From Sacculina carcini (taxonomy: Eukaryota > Arthropoda > Thecostraca > Sacculinidae), in NCBI GenBank assembly GCA_916048095.2, contig OU696589.1:3321948-3385947 (forward strand): DNA of 64,000 nt. The letters run 5' to 3'. The notes beneath the pieces are model-generated. The model was not told the DNA's origin and made no database searches. It saw nothing but the letters and a program-made list of their open reading frames with translations. Positions 22,283 to 34,116 of the stretch are shown here, piece after piece; the first letter of the stretch is position 1; every line of letters begins with the position of its first letter. The translations under genes and the position numbers were made by a program.

Positions 22283-25200
22283 ATGACGAACGAGTGCAAT
22301 AATTTATTCATGCTGCAATGGAACTGTCGTGGGCTCGTATCAAAATGGGCCGAGTGTGAACAATTATTTTATCATCGCTTACCCAATTTCATCGCCCTTC
22401 AAGAGACTTGGCTCCTTCCCACTGATCAGTATGATCTCTCGTTGAGAGGATATTCGTTATATAGGGATGATTTCGTTGGTTCCTGACGGCGCAGAGGCGG
22501 TGCGGCGCTGTACATCAGGAACAGTATCCCTCAGAAAGTTCTGGCTGTGCAGCATAGCGAGGAATTTCAAACAGTGGCATGTACGATTATGGTTAATCAG
22601 AGTTTTATAGATGTTGTTTGCTTATATTCATCGCCACATGTTTCATCACATGCACTCGATCGTCATTTAAACAGTATCGTTTTTAGCACACATAATCGCG
22701 TTTTAATCGTTGGTGATTTTAACGCGCATAATACGTTATGGGGAAGCTGTTTAACGTCAGATAAGGGGCGGTTGGTCGAGCGTTTTATGGCTTGCAACAA
22801 CTTAGCTTTAATGAATGATGGGTCCCCTACACATTATGACATCTCCACTGGTAGTTCATCGGTCATAGATTTGACACTCGGCTCACCTGAGATTGTGCAC
22901 TGGTTCGGGTGGTCAGCAGACACTGACCCGAGGTCCTCCGACCATTACCCAGTGTACTTGACGTCATCTCAGTGTGTTAGTCCGACACAGTGGATTCCTG
23001 GGTGGAATGTGAGGCAGGCCAATTGGTTTTTATTCGGTCAATACTGCACTTGGGAACAGTGTGACGAGACTGAGGATGTCCAGCATTCTCTCGACACTAT
23101 CAACCTCTGTCTCCACCGCGCTGCAACGTGCTCGATGCCCTACAGACGGCGACCGCCCAAGAAACCCCCGGTGCCCTGGTTCACAGACTAATGCCGCCAA
23201 GTGCTGGCTCGTCGGACTAGGGCATTGTGACAGCATAAGCGCCTCAACACGACACAAACCAGAATCTTATTTTGTAAACAACGTGCGCGCGCTAGGAAAA
23301 CATTGAGAAACGCCAAAATTGTTTCCTGGCAAAACTTTTCACATTCTTTTAATTCATCCACATCAATAGCTGTGATATGGCGCGGCATTAGGAGATTGAA
23401 CGGGAAGCAAGTGCACATACCGTCTCCTGTATTGTGTATCAACGGTGAGAGTGTGGCAGAGCCCGGAGCGGTGGCCAATGCGCTCGCTCGTCATTTTGAG
23501 GTCATCACATCGGTGGACAGCAGTAACATGTCCAACGAACGTGTGTTGGTCTTTTCACCCGCTGCCACCTGATGCTTTCCGCACTGCTTACGCCTTACAA
23601 TACAACAATAGCTTTACTCATCTAGAACTTGCTAGTGCAATATCGAAGTCCGTGTGTACATCTGTGGGCCCAGATAATCTCCATTATGAGTTTTTAAAGT
23701 ATGCGCCGTCATCTTTTATAAGTCATATTTTATCATTTTTAATCTTGTTTGGACATCGGAGACGTTTCCTATATCATGGAAGGAGAGCACAATCACTCCC
23801 ATCCTCAAACACGGCAAACGGAATTTTTCACCTGCATCCTATAGGCCGATTACCCTGACGAGTTGTTTGGGGAAAACACTGGAGCGCATGGTGGCACACA
23901 GGCTGTCATATCTGGTGGAAACTCATCATTTATTGGACGAGCACCAGAGCGCCTTCCGCCCTTGTTGTGCTGCCATCGATCAGGTCGTGCGATTAGAACA
24001 TGCCATCAGAATGGATTTCAGCAAGAAATAATGCACTCTCGTGGTGTACCTCGACCTGACAAACGCATATGACAGTGTCATCCCAGACATCCGCCTTCAT
24101 AAATTGTATTATATGGGTTTCAGGGGACATTTGACAGCCTATATAAAGAGTTTCCTTTCAGGTACCAGGTGGTTTCGGGTGAGGTGTGGCAGTGTCCTAT
24201 CAGATTGGCACTCGTCAACAAAGTGTCTGCCCCAGGGTAGCTGTTTGTCTCCACTCTTATTCAATATAATGTTAAGTGATATGTTCAATGAAGTATCCAC
24301 AGGTGTATCGTACTCCTTGTATGCGGATGACAGCGCCATTTGGATCAGTGGTAGCAATGTGTGCGCCATGATCTCTCTTCTGCAGGCAACGCTGGACACG
24401 CTCTCATCCTGGGCTGACAGAAATGGCCTCGAGTTTTCGGGTAGAAAGTCAGCCGCTGTGTTGTATACGGTCGACAACATCAGAACTGGTCCCGTACTCA
24501 CAGTGGCAGGGGAACCAATACCCTACACCGAATCTCACAGGTCTCTAGGTGTCACGCTGGATAAGAGGCTAAATATGCAGCAGCACATACAACGGCTACG
24601 AGCACGATGCGCGAAGAGCCTTTATGTGATGCGAGTCATTGCGGGTACACGTTACGCTGGCGGTAGCACATCCGTGCTGCAAAGAGTCTACAAGGCCTTG
24701 CTATTACCCGTCATAGATTATGGTGTGCAGGTGTACTCCTCCGCAAGCCCGTCGAGTCTAAACCAGTTGGAGACCATTCGAAACGAAGGTCTCCGATTGA
24801 CCTCCGGTGCTTTCAGGTCATCACCAGTCGAGGCCATGCGCGCATACACAGGCATCCCGGCACTGGACGTACGGAGAATAAAACTCATGTTACGATATGC
24901 TTTTAAAAATTCTATCCGCGCGAATAATTTTAGTCAATCGATTTTAGATTTCAATCCCATTCCATCCAATCAGCGCACCAAGAGACATCGTATACTGGTT
25001 TCTACTTTTTCGAGAAGGGTCTTAGCTAAGTCGGTTGATATAGGCGTATCGGTGCCAAATAAGATGCAAATATGTTATTCCCCTTTACCTGCACCATGGG
25101 CAATGTGTACTCCTGTGACCAGATAAATATTCACAGAGAAATCCGAGTCAATAACTGATTACGAGGTTCAGGACCGGTTCGCAGAATTTTGCCATAACAA

Positions 25201-26065
25201 CAGTGGGTACGTTCATATTTACACCGATGGATCCAAACGAAAGGACAAGGTGGGATGTGCCGTGGTGGTAAGACACTGGCTTCATGGGTACCAGGAAGTG
25301 TTCCGTCACCGCCTGTCTTCCTACGCCACGGCCTTCCACGCCGAAATATACGCCATTTTTAAATCCTTTGAATACGTCGAGAGTCATTATTATACCACAG
25401 TTTTTGACATTTCGGATTGCAAGTCGGGACTCCGGCATTTATCACATCCCTCATCATCTGATTTTATTCATCATCGTATTTTATATCTTTTTAGACACAT
25501 TGTGAGAGCTGGCAAAATTTGTGATTTGGTGTGGGTACCGGCTCACCGTGGCATTACCGGTAACGAGGTGGCTGATACCGAAGCCAAGCGTGCTCTGGGT
25601 GAGGACGAGGTACAGCCGTATCCTTTGAATAAGGTCCTAACAAATTTGTTAGTCGACGATCACATCCGAGCGTTTGTTAGACTGGATTGGCAACAGAAAC
25701 GGCATCAATTCAAGCTGGGCGATGTTACTGGAGATATAGGCCCCTGGTCAGTAGTGAGTTATTTACATCGGAGAACGGAGGTCATACTGACAAGACTTGG
25801 TCTCGGTCACTCCAGATTGACTCGCGGATACATAATGGAACACACTCCACCTCCCCACTGTTCATATTGCAATGCCGTCCTATCCATTGATCATGCACTT
25901 CTAGACTGTACACGGTATGATGAGCATCGCGAGCCATTACGCAGGTACTGCCGCCGTAGCAGCATACCGTTCAACAAGGATAGTTTATTGGGAACAAACA
26001 ACCCCTCTCTTCTCAAACACCTCGTTAACTTTGTTTTCCGAACGGGTATAGCCGACAAACTGTGA
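22283..26065 (+). pseudogene. LINE ORF2 (endonuclease, RT, RNase H), broken
   Basis: The endonuclease has LQWNCRGL, FIALQETWL, IVGDFNAHNTLWGS and SSDHYPV. The reverse transcriptase has VYLDLTNAYDSV, LPQGSCLSPLLFNI and LYADDSAIW. The RNase H has IYTDGSKRKDKVG and WVPAHRGITGNEVAD, followed by CSYCNAVLSIDHALLDC. Most of it lies in one frame, with stops at about 22484, 23189 and 25124. Between 23570 and 24070 the reading moves through other frames, so at least two frameshifts are present. It cannot make a full protein. Confidence 0.88.
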
Positions 26066-26417
26066 GGAAACTCGGTGAAAGCTTTAAACCATATGATAGT
26101 TTTATAAATTCGCAGCATCACTTTTACATATCAACATTTTAACCTTTCTTTCATCGTCTCCTTTTATAATCATTGGCATATGACTGACGTTTGTGACTGA
26201 CGAATTACTGTGCAGCGCAAAGTGGTCGGAACAGGCCGACGCGCTCTATCAAGCAACAACAGCATTTAAAAACCTTCAGTCAGGAGGTTCGACCTGGTGT
26301 CTAGCGTTAGGCTGTTGTTCTCTATTGAGTGAAAGTTCATACTTTGTCGTGGTTGATTTGATATGTTTTGCGAATGACATGCTTGTTTTTAGTGGAGGGT
26401 GCATTTTAATGCATTGT

Positions 26418-26419
26418 TA

Positions 26420-26464
<45 letters not shown>

Positions 26465-28029
26465 ATATATATATGTATGTGTGTGTGTTTGTCCCACCCT
26501 CCTTGGTTCATTTTCTATGAGCTGCTACTCGGCCATCACTTGGCGTAACCAATAAAAATTTATACCATCATTTTGGAAATTGTATTGTCTAAACTGTAGG
26601 TTAAATTTTTAATTTTAAAAATAAAACCAAAAAAGTTAAAGCGGTGAAAAGACAAAATGAATCCTGAAAAATGCGAAAATTTTGGTCAATTTTCTGAAGA
26701 CTACTCCTCCTAAACCAGCAATGGTACAACTATACAAATTATACCACTGTGTAGAAAATATTCTGTTCTACTGAACATACAATAATTTATACCCAAAAAT
26801 TAAATATAAAACATGTAAAATGGAAAAAAATTCAATCTACATTCAAATTTTTATTTAAACTCTACGCGTCCGATTTTCTATACTTTTTTCTCTATTTCTC
26901 AAAAAACTAATTATCACACATCTAAATAAATAATACCATCATGCTGGGAATTTTGTTATCTACAACACGGTACAGTTTTTAATTTTCCAAAGCGTATTAT
27001 GAAAAAGTTACGGCGGTGTGAATTGTAAATGACAAAAAGGCAAAAAGGCAAAATTAGCACAAAAAACGTGAATTTTTTGGTCAATATTCTGCTATCTATA
27101 ATTCCTAAACCAGCAATGGTACAGGTATAAAAGTTATACTATTGTGTAGATAATTTTCTGTTCTACAAGAAACGTTATAATTTATACCCACACAAGATAC
27201 AAAAAACGTGTAAAATTGGCAAAATTCTCAAATACATCTAAAATTTCACATGAACACCATGTGACTAAAATTAATTCATTCTTCTATCAATTTCTCAGGA
27301 ACTATTTGTCACACATTAAAATGAATTATACCATCGTGCTAGAAATCTTGTTGTCTACAATACGGTATAATTTGTAATTTTCCAAAGTATATCTAAAGGA
27401 AATTAAGGCGGTGTAAAGTCAAAAGGACATATTGCCAATTTGACAGCTATTATGCGCACTTGCGATTACACAGGAATATACTACTGTGTAGAGAATTTTG
27501 TGTTCTAAAAGAAAAGTTATAACTTATACCCACAATTTTATATATAAATTTGTAATTTTCCAAAGTGTATCTGAAGGTAGTTGAATAAAAATTTAATAGT
27601 ATGAACTGTTTCGCACGACGGGCGAGTTTACATGCTAGAATTTTCATTGTTTTGTACGTGTTAGTGTTCTGAAATAATCCGCACGAAGGGTAGGTTTAAA
27701 TATGAGGTGGATTAAGGGATAATATTTTGTCAAATTTATTATTAAAATATTCACATTTAGAGTTTCTATTGGTGAACGTATTTACAGGTTAAATTTTTTG
27801 CTTTTTAATTTTTATTCAGTTTATTCTATGAATTGAATATGCATTTTAATTTATGAATTGTTAAGCACGACGGGCGGGTTTCAATATGAGGCGGGTTGAA
27901 GGAAAATATTTTGTCAAAATAAAAATAAAATAATTAAATTTAGCCTTTTCAATTGAGTAAGATTTTAATGAGTATATCTGTTTTATTTTTCATCTTGCAA
28001 TATGTTTATGAATTAAATATGAATGTAAT
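26418..28029 (+). mobile_element. Helitron-like non-autonomous element, 5' part
   Basis: It begins with a TA array and TGTGTGTGTTTGTCCCACC, matching the start of a second copy at 45432. Internal sequence repeats in 45450-46450. From 27590 on there are units with the core CGCACGACGGGCGGGTTT. The copy continues at 32619-33030 and 45263-45431, interrupted by a gypsy element and a Polinton-like element. Terminal style (TATATATAA start, hairpin-like GC core before a CTAG end) resembles Helitrons. No Rep/helicase is present. Confidence 0.5.
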
Positions 28030-28206
28030 TGTGGCATGTGTATAAGTGCTGTACCGTATGGCGTCATGTCAGAGAGTGTAGAGTGTGACAGGCTTATTCG
28101 CAGAACTCTGTTGCAACCCGATCCTGTGCACCTGCAGCCATGTATGTCAGTATTGTATGTATCAATAGCAGTCATGTGTGTGCAATAAACCAGACAACAC
28201 GTTACA
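28030..28206 (+). repeat. 5' LTR of the Steamer-like element
   Basis: 177 bp, TG...CA, containing AATAAA near its end. Identical by eye to 32437-32613. Confidence 0.93.
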
Positions 28207-28275
28207 TGGTGTCAGAAGTTTCGGACCTGCGTCCCATTATTATCGTTATTGTGTTGGTGGTATCGTGGAGTAACT

Positions 28276-31200
28276 ATGTCGTGCAGACAGCCGGATGAGC
28301 TAGATCTCAGCTCTCCAACGTTGGCGAATACGTGGCGCACCTGGAAAAGAGATTGGACGTATTATGCGTCCGCTAGGGAGTTATCCAGCAAGCCAATGGC
28401 GATGCAAATTGGCACTTTTTTTAATTGTGCCGGAAAAGCTGCACAAGAAGTGGCTTCTCATTTTTTGTGGTCGGAGGAGGGCGGCACTCTCGACGAATTG
28501 ATTGCCGAGTTCGAGAATTACTGTGCGCCACACAAGAACGTGATTATGGAGAGGTTCAAATTCTACAACCGTGCTCAACAGCCAGGGGAAAGCGTCACGG
28601 CGTTCGTCGCTGCGTTGCGAAATCTCAGTGCTAGCTGTGAGTTCACTAACACTGATGAAATGATTCGCGACAGAATATGCATCGGTGTATACGACAAATC
28701 AACGCAACAAACGCTGTTGAAAATCTCATCCCTGACGTTGGCCTCAGCTATTTCAACGGCGCTGACGGAGGAGGCGTCGCGTCAAGATCAACTGGTCATG
28801 ACCAACGTGGATCCTCCAGTTTCAGGCGTGTGTGCTGCTACTTCGTCATCATCATCATCATCTGCAGCCGGTGGTCGTCAAACTGGTGGAAGTGAGTGCC
28901 GTTTTTGTATGCGCAGGCACGAAATGAGACGGTCCGAGTGTCCTGCGTGGAACCGCCTCTGCCGAGTCTGCGGACGCCGTCACCATTTTGCAGGCAGTAT
29001 CGAGTGTCGCGCTGCACGTGCTGGCGAGAGCGGTGAGCGTCGCAGTGCACCCACCAGGGAAAGAGCGGTCGCTCAGAGCGATAGCCCTGCAACACGAGAC
29101 AGTCGAGCGATGAGTCATAGACGTGACGTGCAGACACTGCAGGACAATAAGCTGCAAGATTCGCTGTCAGTGGGTATGGAGAGTAGCAGTGTCGGTAGTA
29201 AAGTATTCAAAACATTGATCACGCAGAACGGTAAACTGATCAAATTTCTCGTTGACTCAGGGTCTCAACTAAATGTAGTTTCTGTTGAGTCCTATAAACA
29301 ATTTTCTGGTGATGTTGAAATGGTCAGTTTAAAACCGTCAAAAATGCTGCTTCGAATGTATAACGGTGCTCTCATATCCACTGTGGGTAAAATATCGGTC
29401 CCAGTTAAGAAACATGTAAATGATAATCTGCAAAATATGTTGTGTTATGTAGTGGACGCTGATGTTTTTCCGGTCCTCAGTCTGCAGACTTCGGTTAGCA
29501 TGGGTATTATATCAGTGCTCGATTGTGACCCACTTGATTACGTGCCCGGGCCCAGCATGGTACACAACTCGCAGAATAATTCACCGTCTGCAACCACACT
29601 GTCAGGTTTGACACAATCGCCTATGACAGCCGGAAATAAGCAAGACGTAATGCATAAATTCGCTGATGTTTTCGATGACAATACAGTTGGGCTGATTTGC
29701 CAGGACTTTGAAATTCAAGTAGACCCCACGGTTGTTCCTGTGGTTGAACCTCCTAGGCGTGTGCGTATACATGTGAGAGAAAAACTTCGAGATAAGCTGA
29801 ATAACCTCGAAAATCAAGGAATAATTGCCAAAGTGGTCGAGCCAACAGAATGGGTATCCAACATAGTTATTGTGCCCAAGGCTTCAGGCGATATCAGGTT
29901 GTGTCTTGATCCCAGATCTTTGAATAAGGCGATTCGACGGGCTCATTACCCCACACCAACGGTAGATGAGGTTGCGTATCGACTTTCAAAGGCGAAAGTT
30001 TTCTCTCTCATTGATGTACATTCAGCGTTTTTACATGTAGGATTGTCAGAACAATCTTCCAGGTTATGCTGTTTTCACACACCGTTTGGTAGGTACAGGT
30101 GGTGTCGTCTGCCTTATGGAACATCTTGCGCACCCGAAATTTGGCAACGATTAATGCACGAAATGATCACTGACTTGGCAGGAGTAGAAGTTATAGCCGA
30201 TGACTTTCTAGTCTCGGGAAAAGGGGACACATATGAGGAAGCAGTAGCAGACCACGATAAAAACCTAGTTGAGTTTCTCCAGACAGCCCGTTCGCGAAAT
30301 TTGAAACTGAATACAGCGAAATTCAGATACCAACTGAAGGAAGTAGAGTGGATGGGACATGTGTTTAATGATAGTGGCATGAGTCCGAGTCCAAGAAAGG
30401 TTGAAGCCGTTGCTAAATATCCGCAGCCTACCTGTTTGGCAGAGTTGAAGCGATTTTTGGGAATGGTGGCATACCTCTCGAGATATATTCCTGACGTGTC
30501 GTCGGTAGTTGCTCCTCTTAGGCAGCTTACGAAAGCGAAATATGAGTGGTATTGGAGTACGGAGTGTGAGAAGTCATTTGACAAGATAAAACATATTTTG
30601 ATCAGAGCCCCGGTGCTCACGTATTACCGACCCGAGCTTCCCGCTACTGTACAATGTGATGCTTCGAGCACAGGACTAGGGGGAGTACTACTACAGGAGG
30701 GACGCCCCGTAATTTATTGCAGCAGATCACTGACGTCAGCTGAGCGTGCGTATTCACAAATAGAAAAAGAATTGCTGGCAGTCAGTTTTACAATGAACCG
30801 ACTGGATCAATTTGTCTATGGCAGATCTGTTTTGGTGCAAACAGATCACAAACCGTTAGTTGCAATTCAACAAAAAGCGTTGTGTGACGCCCCACTCCGG
30901 CTCCAAAGAATGTTGTTATCGCTGCAACGCTATAATTTCACATTGGTGTATTGTCCAGGTGCAAGTGTTCCAGTGGCTGATGCTTTGAGTCGCAGCACTA
31001 ACGCGAGTAATACTGTTCAGAGCGTGGCAAGTGTTGAAGTTGAGAATATAAACTTGAGTTCAGGGCTAGCTGTTTCTCCAGAACGTAAACAGGTCTATCA
31101 GGAGGCAACGAACAATGATCATTCGCTCCGACAAGTAATTGAGTACACCAAATCGGGGTGGCCGTCTCGTAGATCCATGTTACCTGCTGATGTCGCTCAG

Positions 31201-32346
31201 TACTGGCCATTTCGTTTAGAAATGACGTCCCAGGACGGATTAGCGTTTAAGTATGGTAAGCTAGTGGTTCCCAAGTCGCTACGGGCAGGTGTCCTCTCCA
31301 GGCTTCATCGCGCTCATATTGGCTTGGCGTCAATCATGAGGTATGCCAGAGAGAACGTGTTTTGGCCGGGCATGGCGTCTGAGGTTAGAAACATGATATT
31401 GAACTGCACTGTTTGCATGTCCTATAGACAGGAGCAACCATCTGAGCCCATGATGCCACACACTATAGCGGAACGTCCGTGGCAAAAATTAGCGGCAGAT
31501 CTCTTTGAATTGAGCGGAAAGTGTTATCTTGTAACCGTTGATTATTTTAGTAATTATGTAGAAGTCGATCTCCTTCATCGTGTGACAACTGCAGCAGTTG
31601 TCTCGTGTTTAACTACTCAGTTTGCTCGTCACGGGGTGCCAGAAGTATTGGTCACGGACAATGGTCCACAGTTTTCGTCCCATGAGTTCAAACAATTCAT
31701 GCATCAAACAGACGTAGTACATATCACGTCAAGTCCGAGGTACCCCCAATCAAACGGGAAGGCTGAAAATGCTGTAAAAACGGTAAAACAACTCTTCCGT
31801 AAAGCCAGCGCTTCTCATGAAAATCCACTTTGGGCATTGATGATCTGGCGTAACACACCCAGTGAGGGTACGAAATACTCGCCAAGTCAGATACTGTTCG
31901 GGCGTAGATGCAGAACGTTACTACCGACACATCGCGATTCTCTTTCACCTGCAACGGCAGTCGGTGTGCGAGAGAAGTTAGAAGAGCAGAAAAGGCGCCA
32001 ACAGCAGGCGTACGACACTAGAGTGGGTCATCATCCGCTGGTACCACTGTCTATCGGCTCAGCAATACGAATGAAATTACCGGGTTCAACAACATGGTCT
32101 TCCGGTATTTGCCTACGTTATTTAGGACACCGTTCATATGAAGTCCTTGTGAATGGAGTAAGATACAGGCGGAATCGCAGGCAGCTGATGCTCGACAGTC
32201 AAACTCAGCCAGATTTGTACAGTGGCGTCAGCTCTCCTGCTCAAGATATCAGTGAGCCGAAGCTGAGTCCGGTTCTTCAACGACCTGTACGAAGATCGTC
32301 GCGTCAGACCAGGCGTCCAGCGTACCTTGATGATTATGTTTGTTAA
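28276..32346 (+). CDS. Gag-pol polyprotein of the Steamer-like element
   Basis: One frame of about 1356 aa from ATG 28276. The parts in order are: gag with a retrotransposon capsid-type region; zinc-binding CRFCMRRHEM and CRVCGRRHHFAGSIEC; aspartic protease FLVDSGSQLNVVS; reverse transcriptase with VIADDFLVSG at the catalytic site; RNase H beginning VQCDASSTGLGGVL; and integrase with an HHCC zinc domain (HRAHIG, CTVCMSYRQ) and the D-D-E core (VDYFSNYVEV, VTDNGPQFSS, QSNGKAENAV). All expected parts are seen. Gag and pol share one frame, as the Steamer lineage is known to do. Confidence 0.92.
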   Translation: MSCRQPDELDLSSPTLANTWRTWKRDWTYYASARELSSKPMAMQIGTFFNCAGKAAQEVASHFLWSEEGGTLDELIAEFENYCAPHKNVIMERFKFYNRAQQPGESVTAFVAALRNLSASCEFTNTDEMIRDRICIGVYDKSTQQTLLKISSLTLASAISTALTEEASRQDQLVMTNVDPPVSGVCAATSSSSSSSAAGGRQTGGSECRFCMRRHEMRRSECPAWNRLCRVCGRRHHFAGSIECRAARAGESGERRSAPTRERAVAQSDSPATRDSRAMSHRRDVQTLQDNKLQDSLSVGMESSSVGSKVFKTLITQNGKLIKFLVDSGSQLNVVSVESYKQFSGDVEMVSLKPSKMLLRMYNGALISTVGKISVPVKKHVNDNLQNMLCYVVDADVFPVLSLQTSVSMGIISVLDCDPLDYVPGPSMVHNSQNNSPSATTLSGLTQSPMTAGNKQDVMHKFADVFDDNTVGLICQDFEIQVDPTVVPVVEPPRRVRIHVREKLRDKLNNLENQGIIAKVVEPTEWVSNIVIVPKASGDIRLCLDPRSLNKAIRRAHYPTPTVDEVAYRLSKAKVFSLIDVHSAFLHVGLSEQSSRLCCFHTPFGRYRWCRLPYGTSCAPEIWQRLMHEMITDLAGVEVIADDFLVSGKGDTYEEAVADHDKNLVEFLQTARSRNLKLNTAKFRYQLKEVEWMGHVFNDSGMSPSPRKVEAVAKYPQPTCLAELKRFLGMVAYLSRYIPDVSSVVAPLRQLTKAKYEWYWSTECEKSFDKIKHILIRAPVLTYYRPELPATVQCDASSTGLGGVLLQEGRPVIYCSRSLTSAERAYSQIEKELLAVSFTMNRLDQFVYGRSVLVQTDHKPLVAIQQKALCDAPLRLQRMLLSLQRYNFTLVYCPGASVPVADALSRSTNASNTVQSVASVEVENINLSSGLAVSPERKQVYQEATNNDHSLRQVIEYTKSGWPSRRSMLPADVAQYWPFRLEMTSQDGLAFKYGKLVVPKSLRAGVLSRLHRAHIGLASIMRYARENVFWPGMASEVRNMILNCTVCMSYRQEQPSEPMMPHTIAERPWQKLAADLFELSGKCYLVTVDYFSNYVEVDLLHRVTTAAVVSCLTTQFARHGVPEVLVTDNGPQFSSHEFKQFMHQTDVVHITSSPRYPQSNGKAENAVKTVKQLFRKASASHENPLWALMIWRNTPSEGTKYSPSQILFGRRCRTLLPTHRDSLSPATAVGVREKLEEQKRRQQQAYDTRVGHHPLVPLSIGSAIRMKLPGSTTWSSGICLRYLGHRSYEVLVNGVRYRRNRRQLMLDSQTQPDLYSGVSSPAQDISEPKLSPVLQRPVRRSSRQTRRPAYLDDYVC

Positions 32347-32436
32347 ACCAATATGTGTGTGTGTGATTCATTATTTATATCAACTTGTCACTTGAAATGT
32401 TTAACACATATATGTTTTTTTGGGGGGAAGAGGAGA

Positions 32437-32613
32437 TGTGGCATGTGTATAAGTGCTGTACCGTATGGCGTCATGTCAGAGAGTGTAGAGTGTGACAGGC
32501 TTATTCGCAGAACTCTGTTGCAACCCGATCCTGTGCACCTGCAGCCATGTATGTCAGTATTGTATGTATCAATAGCAGTCATGTGTGTGCAATAAACCAG
32601 ACAACACGTTACA
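32437..32613 (+). repeat. 3' LTR of the Steamer-like element
   Basis: 177 bp, identical by eye to the 5' LTR, followed by target duplication GTAAT. Confidence 0.93.
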
Positions 32614-32618
32614 GTAAT

Positions 32619-33030
32619 TTTATGAATTACTCCGCACAACTGGCGGGTTTCAATGCTAAACGGTGATGTTAAGTTATAAAAAATATTTTGGAAACATTAT
32701 GATGAAAAAGTGTAGTCATTTTTCATTGTTTCGTGTCTGAGTTCTGAATTATTCAGCACGACGGGCATGTATAAATATGAGGCGGTTTAGGCAAACTATT
32801 TTGTGAAAATAAATATGAAAATATAGAAATTTAGACTTTTATACGGGTTTACTCCACTCTTTTTTAATTCATATTCCTTTTCTCTTATGAATTGAATACA
32901 AATTTAATAGTATGAACTGTTTCGCACGACGGACGTGTTTACATGCTAGAATTTTCATTGCTTGTTACGTGTTTGTGCTCTGAATTATTCCGCACAATGG
33001 GTGGGTTTATATATGAGGCGGGTTGAGGGA
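32619..33030 (+). repeat. Helitron-like tandem core units
   Basis: The Helitron-like element resumes with four more copies of the CGCACGACGGGCGGGTTT-type core at about 32633, 32755, 32923 and 32990. They are separated by AT-rich text with TATGAATT words. Confidence 0.6.
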
Positions 33031-33124
33031 AAGTAAGTAGAAGGCTTCACCACTTTGTTACATTTGTTTACATTATCCCCCTTGCCCCTCCCCCCTCTGA
33101 CGTCATCCCCCTATGACGTCATAC

Positions 33125-33500
33125 CTAACCTAACTTTTTTTTAGTTTTTTTTTTTAAATTAACCTAACTTTTTTTTTTAACCTAACTTTTTTATTATATT
33201 TTTTTAATCTAACCTAACTTATTTTCTTATTCTATACCTAACCCGACCCAACCTAACCTAACCTAACCTAACTTATTTTCTTTATTTCTTTATTCTATAC
33301 CTAACCCAACCCGACCTAACCTAACCTTTATTTTCTTTATTTCTTTATTCTATACCCAACCTAACCTAACTTTTATTTTTAATATTTATTCTATACCTAA
33401 CCTAACCCGAACCGACCTAACTTTTATTTTTAATATGTATTCTATACCTAACCTAACCTAACCTAACCCGACCCAACCGAACCCAAGTTTTATTTTTAAT
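33125..33500. repeat. CCTAA-type arrays, left subterminal region
   Basis: Clusters of CCTAACCTAAC separated by poly-T/TATTTATTCTATAC blocks, present in mirror form at 44790-45175. Read on the other strand the unit is TTAGG, the telomere unit of most arthropods. Confidence 0.9.
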
Positions 33501-34116
33501 ATTTATTTTAAATATGCATACCTGACAGGTTTCGAACTGGGGTCCTCGCAGAGTTCAGTCACAGCGGGAATATGCTGGTGGAGCTAGACATATTTGTTTG
33601 CGCCGCATTTGTTTGCGTCACGATATATCGGGATCGCCAAGTCGATGTTTGGCAGAGACGTGAGTAGTGTATTATAGCCGAAATGGGTTTATACAAAATG
33701 GTTTGACTAAATCGGTAATTAAAACGCTATTCGACTGTGTCGGAATTGACACAAAAATGACTTGCAACGAAATGATCTTTGTGTATTTTCACTTGATACA
33801 CAACTATGGCAAATATACAAGCGGAAATCTTATTGAGGACACGATTCAGCGAACACATCGTGAACACAAATGTTTGTTGATTTTTCGATCAATTTTGATG
33901 ATGTAAATCATATCGTGTGTCTCATACACAATTTCCAGTTCAGCCGACCATGTATCAGGAACAGAAACACCTTCTTGTAGAGCTTCCGAAAGACACACGT
34001 CAAACGATGTGTACTCTTTGTACGATTCGCTGATGATGTGTCTGCTATCTGACGAACTACCACCAACATAGCGATAGTTATAATTAGGCACCAGTGTAGC
34101 AGGAGAAACACAGCTC

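Larger units (their letters stand above)
20640..26410 (+). mobile_element. I-superfamily-like LINE with RNase H, nearly full length, decayed
   Basis: The order is 5' UTR, ORF1 with CCHC knuckles, then ORF2 with AP endonuclease, reverse transcriptase, RNase H and a C-terminal CCHC-type motif. That architecture fits I/Ingi/Nimb-like LINEs. ORF2 carries several stops and frameshifts. The 3' end is near the TA array at 26423 and no clear tail or target duplication was found. Confidence 0.87.
28030..32613 (+). mobile_element. Ty3/gypsy LTR element, Steamer-like, looks whole and young
   Basis: It is 4584 bp with two 177-bp LTRs that I read as identical, beginning TG and ending CA. A 5-bp target duplication GTAAT lies at 28025-28029 and 32614-32618. 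A primer-binding site TGGTGTCAGAAGT, resembling the complement of tRNA-Leu, follows the left LTR. A purine tract ending in GGGGGGAAGAGGAGA precedes the right LTR. A single gag-pol frame spans the interior. The short LTRs, Leu-type primer site and one-frame gag-pol resemble the Steamer lineage within Mag-type gypsy elements. Identical LTRs imply a recent insertion. Confidence 0.92.

Noticed and set aside
33125-33500. A chromosome end or telomere fusion, from the TTAGG arrays
   Set aside because: The arrays are short, interrupted, mirrored and lie within an element bounded by terminal repeats and a target duplication.
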